Assembly (NCBI GenBank): GCA_009916335.1
Contig: SAAR01000203.1
Location: 1-5,972 of the forward strand
Reading direction: 5' to 3'
DNA: 5,972 bases
Origin: Erysipelotrichia bacterium
GTDB lineage: Bacteria > Bacillota_I > Bacilli_A > Erysipelotrichales > Erysipelotrichaceae
Program-made: the position numbers and the translations under genes
Notes under the pieces: model-generated
What the model saw: only the letters and a program-made list of their open reading frames with translations
What the model was told of the DNA's origin: nothing
Database searches by the model: none
Shown here: positions 1 to 5,961 of the stretch, piece after piece
Layout: each line of letters begins with the position of its first letter
How positions within the stretch are numbered: the first letter of the stretch is position 1

Positions 1-1446
1 ATCTTCATCTAAGTAATACTTGTGAATAATTTCTTTTGCGGCATTATGATCCCCAATCCATGCAACACGTCCTTCTTCGTGATACATAAACACTTCATCA
101 CCTTTTCCTAAAATTAATACCGTATCTGCTACATTGGCACTTTCAATCGCCATGCGAATTGCATCATAACGATCTTCAATAAAAACATTTTTAGTGTTCT
201 TAATTCCCTCTTTAATTTCATTCGCAATATCCTTTGGATTTTCATCACGAGGATCATCTTCCGTTAAAATAATCAAATCACAATACTTATCAGAGATTTC
301 TCCAAACACTTTACGTTTTGCTTTATCTCGTTTTCCTGCACTACCAAATACGGCAATAATATCACTACCATCTGGTGTGATTTCTTTAGCATATTCATAT
401 ATTTTCTCCAAACCATCTGGGGTATGGGCAAAATCGACGATAATTTGAAAAGGTTGTCCTTCCTCAATCATTTCTAGTCGTCCTTCAATTTGTTTGATGC
501 CATTTACATAAGCTAACACTTCTTCAATAGCTACCCCACTCTCTACAATTGCTGCAATCGCTGCTAATAAATTATAAATGTTATACATCGCTACTAAATT
601 CGTTGTTACTTCGTATTCTTTTTCTTGGTATAGCAAAGTAAATGAGGAAGAAGCTGTTCCTAACTTAATGTGATTAGCACGATAGGTTGCTTCTTTTTCG
701 ATTCCATAGGTTACAACACGAGTGGGACAAATGGCATACAAATCATTAAATTTAGGATCATCAATATTTAAAATAGATACGCCATCTTTTTTCATTCCTT
801 TGAATAACTTTGTTTTTGCATTAAAATAGTTTTCCATCGTTCCATGGAAATCTAAATGATCGTATGTAAAATTCGTAAAAATAGCAACATCAAAATCAAT
901 GGAATCGACACGTCCTTGTTCTAAGCCATGAGAACTCACTTCTAAAGCAACAGCTTTCACATCTGCATCAACCATATCCTTTAAAATTTGGTTCATTAAA
1001 ATAGCATCTGGTGTTGTTAGATCAGGAGCTAGTTTTACATTTTGATAGGTAATCGCAATGGTACCAATATAGCCACAAGGTGCAAAGTGATTATAAATAT
1101 CATTGATGATATTTGTTACACTACTTTTTCCATTCGTACCTGTTACGCCAAATACAAGCAGTTTTTCACTTGGGTGATTATAGAACTTCGCAACCACCTT
1201 GTTTAATGTATCATTTACATTGGCTACCTTAATGTAGGTAACATGTTCATCATAATGTTCAATATCTTCGCTATGCACAATCGCAACAGCCCCATGTTCA
1301 ATCGCTTTTTGTATGTATTTATGACCATTTGTTACAAAACCATCAAGGCAAAAAAACATTCCCTGTTTTTTGACAGTTCTTGAATCTGTATGTAAAGATG
1401 TGATTTCGATTGCTGGTGCGTTTTCAAATATTGCTGATAATTTCAT
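1..1446 (-). CDS. murE: UDP-N-acetylmuramoyl-tripeptide synthetase MurE, 3' end cut by window edge
   Basis: Cytoplasmic ATP-dependent ligase that adds the third amino acid (meso-diaminopimelate or L-lysine) to UDP-MurNAc-L-Ala-D-Glu in peptidoglycan precursor synthesis. I translated 482 codons without a stop up to the left edge; the family is about 480-500 residues, so only a few should be missing. Visible landmarks: DSR at 21-23 in the N-terminal uridine-binding domain, P-loop GTNGKSS at 103-109, TTPD at 144-147, EVSSHGL at 169-175, TNFTYDHLDFHG at 191-202, Lys211 (AK before LF) as the expected carbamylated lysine, EGR at 321-323, FAHTPDG at 339-345, SAGKRD near 369-373, DDPR at 397-400 and GKGDE at 447-451. 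ATG at 1446 follows AGGAGGA at a normal distance and lies 9 bp after mtaB. DDPR is neither the classic DAP motif (DNPR) nor a classic Lys motif, so the third residue is not decided by sequence. Confidence 0.95.
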   Translation of the reverse strand, partial: MKLSAIFENAPAIEITSLHTDSRTVKKQGMFFCLDGFVTNGHKYIQKAIEHGAVAIVHSEDIEHYDEHVTYIKVANVNDTLNKVVAKFYNHPSEKLLVFGVTGTNGKSSVTNIINDIYNHFAPCGYIGTIAITYQNVKLAPDLTTPDAILMNQILKDMVDADVKAVALEVSSHGLEQGRVDSIDFDVAIFTNFTYDHLDFHGTMENYFNAKTKLFKGMKKDGVSILNIDDPKFNDLYAICPTRVVTYGIEKEATYRANHIKLGTASSSFTLLYQEKEYEVTTNLVAMYNIYNLLAAIAAIVESGVAIEEVLAYVNGIKQIEGRLEMIEEGQPFQIIVDFAHTPDGLEKIYEYAKEITPDGSDIIAVFGSAGKRDKAKRKVFGEISDKYCDLIILTEDDPRDENPKDIANEIKEGIKNTKNVFIEDRYDAIRMAIESANVADTVLILGKGDEVFMYHEEGRVAWIGDHNAAKEIIHKYYLDED

Positions 1447-1450
1447 AAGA

Positions 1451-1458
1451 TCCTCCTA
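1451..1458 (-). promoter_or_regulatory. murE ribosome binding site fused to mtaB stop codon
   Basis: On the minus strand the mtaB stop TAG (1456-1458) runs straight into GAGGA, making TAGGAGGA four bases before the murE ATG. The site fixes the murE start at 1446 and places a terminating mtaB ribosome directly on the murE initiation region. Coupled translation is inferred from this layout. Confidence 0.75.
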
Positions 1459-2727
1459 CTCACTATATAGTATGCCATCTTTTAAACTCGTTATCTTAAC
1501 TGTACACAACATGTTGACTTCCCCTTTATTGACACTTGCTTTAAGAGGGATATATTCACTCGTATGACCAAATAAATAGCCATCTTTTTCATATTCAAAT
1601 AAAACGTCTACTTCTTTATTCACAAAGTACAACTTATAATCATTATAGTGCTTTTTCGATAAAAGGGAAACTTTTTGACATCTTTTCTTCTTTTCTGTAT
1701 TCGTTAAATGATTATTTATTTCACATGCTTTTGTACCATCACGTTTAGAAAAAGGAAATACATGTATAAAGGAAAATTGTATCTTTTCTACATTACGCAA
1801 TGTTTCTTCATAATCTTCTTCACGCTCATCTGGAAACCCCATAATCATATCGGTACTAATTGAAATCGTAGGGATAATGGAGCGAATCATCTGTATTTGT
1901 TCGATAAATTGTTCCACGCTATAAGGACGGTTCATCATTTTTAATGTACGATTACAAGCAGATTGAATCGGTATATGTAAATGATGTGCAACTTTAGGAT
2001 GATCTTTCATAAAGTGAATAAACTCTTCACTAATTTCATTCATTTCAATAGAGGAAATACGAATACGTTCTAAGCCTTCTATTTTCTCTAGTTGTGTTAA
2101 TAACGTTAGTAAATCAGTACCAATATCTCGACCATATCTTCCTGTATGAATCCCTGATAAAACGATCTCTTTATGATTGTTCTCTACAAGTTTTCTAGCC
2201 GTCATCAGTACTTCTTCAATAGGTAAAGAACGCTCTTTTCCTCTAGCGTAAGGAATAATACAGTAGGAACAAAACTGATTACAGCCATCTTGTATTTTTA
2301 AAAACGCTCTCGTGTGGTTGCTAAAAGAATGAATATCTAAGCGTTCAAACGTATCAACAGTTGTAATATCTTCAACTAATGATTGCTTTTCTTTACTTGC
2401 TAATAACTCCATAATTTTAGCTGGTAATTCATTTTTATGAGAACTTCCCACTAATAAATCAACATTTAATGCTTCTTTACTTGTCTGCACAAAACAGCCA
2501 ACGACACAAATTAGTGCCTTTGGATTGCGTTTTTGTGCCTGATGTATTTTTTGCTTACTCTTACTAGCAGCTGTATTCGTTACAGCACAGGTATTAATAA
2601 TATAAATATCGGCAACTTCTTTAAAATCTACTTGTGTAAGTCCATATTGAAGCAATCCTTCAATATACCCTTGCGATTCATATGCATTTACCTTACAACC
2701 AAGTGTTCCTATTGCAAATGTTGTCAT
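1456..2727 (-). CDS. mtaB: tRNA t6A37 methylthiotransferase MtaB (radical SAM)
   Basis: Adds a methylthio group to C2 of t6A37, giving ms2t6A in ANN-decoding tRNAs, using S-adenosylmethionine and two iron-sulfur clusters. The 423 residues show the family order. The N-terminal MTTase domain has Cys11 (GCKVN), Cys47 (NTCAVT) and Cys78 (GCFVQ) to hold the auxiliary cluster. The radical-SAM triad is Cys149, Cys153, Cys156 (CNQFCSYC). LSGIHTGRYG at 190-199 is typical of MtaB rather than MiaB or RimO. GFPDE sits at 297-301, and a C-terminal TRAM-like RNA-binding domain at about 365-421 includes GHTSEY at 387-392. The length is a little under the roughly 450 of the Bacillus enzyme (YqeV). ATG at 2727 follows AGGAAG, which overlaps the stop of the upstream gene. 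rsmE next to or near mtaB is a common Firmicute arrangement. Extra Cys74 and GFPDE in place of the usual GFPGE are small departures. Confidence 0.96.
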   Translation of the reverse strand: MTTFAIGTLGCKVNAYESQGYIEGLLQYGLTQVDFKEVADIYIINTCAVTNTAASKSKQKIHQAQKRNPKALICVVGCFVQTSKEALNVDLLVGSSHKNELPAKIMELLASKEKQSLVEDITTVDTFERLDIHSFSNHTRAFLKIQDGCNQFCSYCIIPYARGKERSLPIEEVLMTARKLVENNHKEIVLSGIHTGRYGRDIGTDLLTLLTQLEKIEGLERIRISSIEMNEISEEFIHFMKDHPKVAHHLHIPIQSACNRTLKMMNRPYSVEQFIEQIQMIRSIIPTISISTDMIMGFPDEREEDYEETLRNVEKIQFSFIHVFPFSKRDGTKACEINNHLTNTEKKKRCQKVSLLSKKHYNDYKLYFVNKEVDVLFEYEKDGYLFGHTSEYIPLKASVNKGEVNMLCTVKITSLKDGILYSE

Positions 2728-2735
2728 CTTTCTTC

Positions 2736-3470
2736 CTACTTTCTATTACAATATTTCATTGCTTTTTTTGCTATCTTTTCATTTATATTTTGTGTATCTA
2801 ACAATAACTCGATATATTCTTTTTGATCATTTGTAAAATAAGCTTGTGCTATTTTTTCAAAATCACTCTCTGCATTGCTTAATGTTACATACTCTTGCAG
2901 TTTTAAGTCCTCTAAAAAGAATAAACGTTTACTTTGCTTATCATACATCGCTGTTTGTAAATCTTGCTCATACACAACTTGTAAAGAGGAGAAAGAAGAA
3001 CGATAGGCACAAATCCCATAATAATCTTTCACAAATAAGTCTGTATAGTCTTTCATAATACGATAATACTGTTTTAATTCAAATAAAACAATTTCGTTTC
3101 GATAAATACGATTCATCTTTTCATCAAAAAAAGGAATATAGATAAGTGTATCATCAAAATTAAAACAAAGTAAATCTTTCATGCATTCTTCTACTTCATA
3201 ATTCATCATACGCTGTTTTTCTTTAAAATCTAAATGAGCATAATAATCCTGCATTTTCACAATGCCATCTAAATACGCATTTTCAATCACTTTCTTATTA
3301 TACACACCTTTAAATATGACTTCATTACGATAATAATCAAACGCATCTTTATCTATATAAGGAATGTTTTCTTTCGCAAAGCAAGCTTTCATTTCTTCTT
3401 TTTGTTTACTCATTTCTTTGCTTAGTTTAAAATCTAATCGCTTGTGTAGTAATTTATGTAGTTTATCCAT
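2736..3470 (-). CDS. Unrecognised 244-residue Tyr-rich cytoplasmic protein
   Basis: I do not recognise a family. The protein has no signal peptide and no hydrophobic run long enough for a membrane segment. Residues 1-35 are strongly charged, Lys-rich and likely helical (short coiled coil possible). The middle holds many aromatic residues: 22 tyrosines in 244, with YY pairs at 46-47, 76-77, 135-136 and 150-151. The tail (about 215-244) is again a charged helix. No metal-binding Cys/His cluster, P-loop or obvious catalytic motif is visible. I place the start at the ATG at 3470, because AGAGG lies six bases upstream. A TTG two codons earlier (3476) would touch that site directly and is unlikely. 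The gene is 9 bp after rsmE and 8 bp before mtaB, with stop codons overlapping the ribosome sites on both sides, so it is expressed with RNA-modification genes. A link to RNA modification would be guilt by association only. Confidence 0.8.
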   Translation of the reverse strand: MDKLHKLLHKRLDFKLSKEMSKQKEEMKACFAKENIPYIDKDAFDYYRNEVIFKGVYNKKVIENAYLDGIVKMQDYYAHLDFKEKQRMMNYEVEECMKDLLCFNFDDTLIYIPFFDEKMNRIYRNEIVLFELKQYYRIMKDYTDLFVKDYYGICAYRSSFSSLQVVYEQDLQTAMYDKQSKRLFFLEDLKLQEYVTLSNAESDFEKIAQAYFTNDQKEYIELLLDTQNINEKIAKKAMKYCNRK

Positions 3471-3476
3471 ACGCAA

Positions 3477-3481
3477 CCTCT
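3477..3481 (-). promoter_or_regulatory. Ribosome binding site setting the start of the unknown gene
   Basis: AGAGG on the minus strand overlaps the TAG stop of rsmE (3480-3482) and ends six bases before the ATG at 3470. It supports ATG at 3470 over the TTG at 3476, which would leave no spacing at all. Confidence 0.7.
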
Positions 3482-4202
3482 AATCTAAATGATAATGTGT
3501 AACATTCACCACAGACATCGCTGCTGTTTCTGCACGCAGAATACGTTTTCCTAATGATACACAAATAAAACCCTCTGCTTGTAACGTAAGGATTTCCTCT
3601 TGTGCAAAGCCACCTTCACTACCAATCACATACGTTATTTTTTTCACATCAGGGTGAGCAGATAATACTGCTTTTAAAGACTCACTAGTAAAATGAATAT
3701 CTTCATAAGCAACGATATTTAATTCACTTTTATAACTGGCAATATCTTTAAAGCGAATGGGCGAAGATACTTGTACTAAGGTATCCCGTTTACACTGTTC
3801 ACATGCTTCTAATGCAATCTTATTATAACGTTCAATCTTTTTATGATCCTCTTTATCTACTTTGACAATCGTTCTTGATGAAATCATCGGTATGATTTTA
3901 CTAACACCTAATTCGCAACACTTCTGAATTAAAAATTCCCATTTTTCTTTTTTTATCATTCCTTGAATCAACGTAATTTCTATTTTTTCACATTGCTTTT
4001 CTAATGCATCCACAATCTTTGCTTTTACTGCTTTCTCTTCATAATAAATCGTCGCAAGAAAAGGACTGCCATTTGCATCAACAACTTTCACAACGGTATT
4101 TGCTTGCATACGCATTACCTTTTGAATATGATTACTTTGTTCTTTATCAAAAACCACTGGATTATTAAAGTTTACACTTTCTTTAATGAAATATTGTTGC
4201 AT
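3480..4202 (-). CDS. rsmE: 16S rRNA (uracil-1498-N3)-methyltransferase RsmE
   Basis: SAM-dependent SPOUT-class enzyme that methylates N3 of U1498 of 16S rRNA in the assembled 30S subunit. The 240 residues match the usual length. The N-terminal PUA-like part carries HIQKVMRM (25-32). The SPOUT domain shows the run EKWEFLIQKCCELGVSKI and the SSRT segment after it, then EACEQCKR. The trefoil-knot SAM site follows, with GSEGGF at 194-199 and LGKRILRAETA at 217-227. GSEGG replaces the commoner GPEGG, a mild and tolerated variant. ATG at 4202 follows AAAGGGG by eight bases; that site overlaps the TAA stop of ybaK. The gene is third from the candidate promoter upstream of marR. Family assignment is secure; the exact rRNA position is taken from the characterised family. 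Confidence 0.96.
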   Translation of the reverse strand: MQQYFIKESVNFNNPVVFDKEQSNHIQKVMRMQANTVVKVVDANGSPFLATIYYEEKAVKAKIVDALEKQCEKIEITLIQGMIKKEKWEFLIQKCCELGVSKIIPMISSRTIVKVDKEDHKKIERYNKIALEACEQCKRDTLVQVSSPIRFKDIASYKSELNIVAYEDIHFTSESLKAVLSAHPDVKKITYVIGSEGGFAQEEILTLQAEGFICVSLGKRILRAETAAMSVVNVTHYHLD

Positions 4203-4215
4203 CTCATCAACCCCT

Positions 4216-4689
4216 TTAAGTCTTACATAATTCTACTACTAATGCATGACAATAATCAATTAATTTTTCACTAGATATTTTAAACATCGCTCCACGCATT
4301 CCTGCACTCACATAGATTTCATCAAATAAAATCGCTGTTTCGTCAATCAAGGTAGGCAGTGTTTTTTTCATTCCTATAGGGGAACAACCACCTCGAATAT
4401 AACCTGTTAAACTTTGTAGTTCTTTCATATGTACCATTTCTACACTTTTCACATGGGCTGCTTTGGCGACTTTTTTTAAATCTAATTCTTGTGCCACAGG
4501 AATACAACAGACAAGTAATTGTTTGTTTGCCCCTCTTAACACTAATGTCTTAAACAATTGTTCTTCATTTTGTTTTATCACTTTCGCAATATGGACGCCT
4601 GATAAATCACTTTCATCTACTTCATATGTGATTACTTCATAGGAAATATTTGCAGCATCTAGCATACGCATTGCATTTGTCTTTTGCAT
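4216..4689 (-). CDS. ybaK: Cys-tRNA(Pro)/Cys-tRNA(Cys) deacylase YbaK/EbsC
   Basis: Trans-editing enzyme of the YbaK/ProX superfamily that hydrolyses cysteine mischarged on tRNA(Pro) by prolyl-tRNA synthetase. The 157 residues match the family length. Key features are FKTLV at 46-50, whose Lys47 fits the essential lysine of the family, the CIPVAQELDLKKVA segment at 62-75 and the substrate-pocket loop GYIRGGCSPIGMKK at 96-109, which is diagnostic of YbaK itself. In Gram-positive genomes the same protein is often labelled EbsC. ATG at 4689 follows a very strong GAGGAGGT by six bases. The 35-bp gap to marR contains part of a candidate terminator hairpin, so ybaK may be expressed at a different level from marR. 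Whether the MarR protein regulates it cannot be told from sequence. Confidence 0.94.
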   Translation of the reverse strand: MQKTNAMRMLDAANISYEVITYEVDESDLSGVHIAKVIKQNEEQLFKTLVLRGANKQLLVCCIPVAQELDLKKVAKAAHVKSVEMVHMKELQSLTGYIRGGCSPIGMKKTLPTLIDETAILFDEIYVSAGMRGAMFKISSEKLIDYCHALVVELCKT

Positions 4690-4707
4690 AAAATGACCTC
4701 CTCATCT

Positions 4708-4747
4708 AAAAATAAGCTAGAAGATTAATCCCCTAGACTTTTTTTAT
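4708..4747 (-). terminator. Candidate intrinsic terminator or attenuator at marR 3' end
   Basis: Read on the minus strand, an A7 tract is followed by AAG-(T)-CTAGGGGA, loop TTAA, then TCTTCTAG-CTT and ATTTTT. By hand this folds as an 11-bp stem with one bulged T and two G-U pairs. The A-tract can also partly pair with the T-tract, as in many Firmicute terminators. The stem lies over the last codons and stop of marR and ends just before the ybaK ribosome site. The stem is AT-rich, so it could be a leaky attenuator rather than a full stop, or chance. Confidence 0.4.
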
Positions 4748-5171
4748 ATGCTTTTGTAAGATTGCGTTTGATCTTTTTCATCAAAGATAAATATTGTTCA
4801 ATTTCTTCCTCACTAAATTCATCAAATTTATGGCTTATGTATTCATCTAATACCATGTCTGCTTTCACTAGTACTTTAATTCCCTGTTCACTAATGTTCA
4901 CGCAAGTAGAACGTTTACTATGTTCATTTTTACTAATGGTAATAAAGCCACTTTTTTCCATACGTTTCAAGGAAATACCTACTGATGCACGAGATAAACC
5001 AAGATAGCGAGCAATGTCATACTGACTTGTATTTTTATGCAAGTAAATATACGCTAAAATATCAGGTTGTCCATCATGAATGTTTAAAGCAGACAAACGT
5101 TTATATTTTGTTTTTTCTTCTAACCAATTAATTTCTTTTTCTAATGAAAAAATTTCTTTGTTTTTCAGCAT
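4725..5171 (-). CDS. MarR-family transcriptional regulator
   Basis: Small (148 residue) winged helix-turn-helix DNA-binding protein of the MarR type, expected to act as a homodimer. Residues 37-58 (DILAYIY...ARYLGL) give the helices leading into the turn. SRASVGISLKRMEKSGFI at 60-77 is the recognition helix with the typical MarR ending, and the wing follows at about 80-93 (KNEHSKR) with the ISEQG start of the next helix. Flanking helices at 5-28 and 100-143 would form the dimer interface. There is a single Cys (Cys90, in the wing) and no N-terminal reactive Cys as in OhrR, so redox sensing of that kind is not indicated. ATG at 5171 follows GAGGTG. A promoter with an overlapping inverted repeat lies directly upstream, consistent with autorepression. 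The ligand and the other targets are unknown. Confidence 0.92.
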   Translation of the reverse strand: MLKNKEIFSLEKEINWLEEKTKYKRLSALNIHDGQPDILAYIYLHKNTSQYDIARYLGLSRASVGISLKRMEKSGFITISKNEHSKRSTCVNISEQGIKVLVKADMVLDEYISHKFDEFSEEEIEQYLSLMKKIKRNLTKAYKKSLGD

Positions 5172-5176
5172 GTTAA

Positions 5177-5182
5177 CACCTC
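5177..5182 (-). promoter_or_regulatory. marR ribosome binding site at the predicted mRNA 5' end
   Basis: GAGGTG five bases before the marR ATG. With the TATAAT at 5189-5194 the start of transcription should fall near 5181-5183. The ribosome site would then sit at the very tip of the transcript, with a leader of only about 10-12 bases. Confidence 0.6.
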
Positions 5183-5185
5183 AAG

Positions 5186-5211
5186 TCCATTATAAAGTAT
5201 TGTCAAATGGA
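5186..5211 (-). promoter_or_regulatory. Inverted repeat over the marR -10: candidate MarR operator
   Basis: TCCATT at 5186-5191 and AATGGA at 5206-5211 form a perfect 6-bp inverted repeat separated by 14 bp. Arm centres are 20 bp apart, about two helical turns, which suits a dimeric regulator. It covers part of the -10 and the spacer up to the edge of the -35. There is no T-tract, so a terminator is unlikely. Autoregulation by the adjacent MarR protein is inferred. Confidence 0.45.
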
Positions 5212-5217
5212 TTACAA
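5189..5217 (-). promoter_or_regulatory. Sigma-A-type promoter for marR and downstream genes
   Basis: On the minus strand TTGTAA (5212-5217, four of six consensus bases) and a perfect TATAAT (5189-5194) are separated by exactly 17 bp. The -35 directly abuts the rluB stop codon (5218-5220), so the whole element sits in the 46-bp rluB/marR gap. A TTGACA inside the spacer is only 6 bp from the -10 and cannot be its partner. Confidence 0.6.
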
Positions 5218-5961
5218 TTACTTTTCTGCTAATTCTAACTTTCCTGTATTAGCCCATTGTTTCAACAATTTCACTTCATATGGTTTTAATTTACGATAGC
5301 TACCTTGACTTAAATCATCAACCTTTAAAATACCGAACTGTTTACGATGTAAACGTGTAACATGATAACCAAAAGCTTCCATCATACGTTTAATCTGGCG
5401 ATTTCTACCCTCATAGATTGTTAGATCCAAAGACATTTGTTGTTTTTCATCATCTTTTTCCGTAACTTTATATTTCGCTGGTAATGTTTTAATCCCATCA
5501 TCAAGCACTACCCCTTTTGTTAGTTGCATCAATTGTTCTTTATTTAAAATACCATTGATGGTTAAGTTATACGTTTTAGGAATGTGATATTTAGGGTGAA
5601 TCATCATATTCGCAAATTCTCCATCGTTTGTTAAAATGAGTACCCCACTTGTATCGTAATCTAATCGTCCTACTGAATAAATACGCTCATTACAATCAAT
5701 TAATGAAACAACGGTTAAACGATCAAATTCATCATCGCTAGTACACATACTTTTCTTTGGTTTATTCATCACAAAATAGACCTTGTTTTCTTTTGTGATT
5801 GCTTTACCATCAACCTCAATATAATCTGCTTTTTTTACTTTATATCCTAATTCTTGTAATGTTTCTCCATTGACCTTTACACGTCCTTGTAAAATCATTT
5901 CTTCTGCTTTTCTTCTACTTGCAACACCTGCTGCCGCAATTACTTTTTGTATTCTTTCCAT
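5218..5961 (-). CDS. rluB: 23S rRNA pseudouridine synthase, RluB type (RsuA family)
   Basis: Isomerises a uridine in the peptidyl-transferase region of 23S rRNA (U2605 in E. coli numbering for RluB) to pseudouridine. The 247 residues begin with an S4 RNA-binding domain (about 1-50, with AAAGVASRRKAEEMI and the GRVKVNG turn). The catalytic domain holds NKPK (66-69), GRLDYDTSGVLILTNDGE (98-115) with catalytic Asp101, the PKTY segment after it and the late EGRNRQIKRM motif of the RsuA/RluB branch. The start ATG at 5961 fits the family N-terminus, since the S4 domain begins at once. The 11 bases visible upstream show no clear Shine-Dalgarno, and the window ends there. In many Firmicutes rluB follows scpA-scpB, which would lie beyond the right edge; this cannot be seen. 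RluB rather than RluE/RluF is favoured by the lineage and the S4 domain, but paralogue assignment is less certain than the family. Confidence 0.93.
   Translation of the reverse strand: MERIQKVIAAAGVASRRKAEEMILQGRVKVNGETLQELGYKVKKADYIEVDGKAITKENKVYFVMNKPKKSMCTSDDEFDRLTVVSLIDCNERIYSVGRLDYDTSGVLILTNDGEFANMMIHPKYHIPKTYNLTINGILNKEQLMQLTKGVVLDDGIKTLPAKYKVTEKDDEKQQMSLDLTIYEGRNRQIKRMMEAFGYHVTRLHRKQFGILKVDDLSQGSYRKLKPYEVKLLKQWANTGKLELAEK

Noticed and set aside
194..448. 84-residue open frame on the plus strand
   Set aside because: It lies wholly opposite murE, has no ribosome site, and its Ser/Ile/Phe-rich translation is what the antisense of an AT-rich gene gives.
1462..1471. Perfect 10-bp palindrome ACTATATAGT near the mtaB stop, possible operator or promoter for murE
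   Set aside because: It lies in mtaB codons, is AT-rich and so likely by chance. The TATAGT within it has no partner -35 at proper spacing.
2533..2826. 97-residue plus-strand open frame with a hydrophobic, Cys-rich translation
   Set aside because: It is antisense to the mtaB start and the end of the unknown gene. No initiation signal is seen and both opposing genes are well supported.
3471..3476. TTG start two codons upstream for the unknown gene
   Set aside because: It touches the AGAGG site with no spacing; the ATG at 3470 has the normal six bases.
4762..5007. 81-residue plus-strand open frame
   Set aside because: Antisense to the MarR DNA-binding domain; no ribosome site and no family signal.
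5201..5206. Perfect TTGACA on the minus strand as a -35 box
   Set aside because: It is only 6 bp from TATAAT, and 16-18 bp downstream there is no -10-like sequence. TTGTAA at 5212-5217 has the right spacing.
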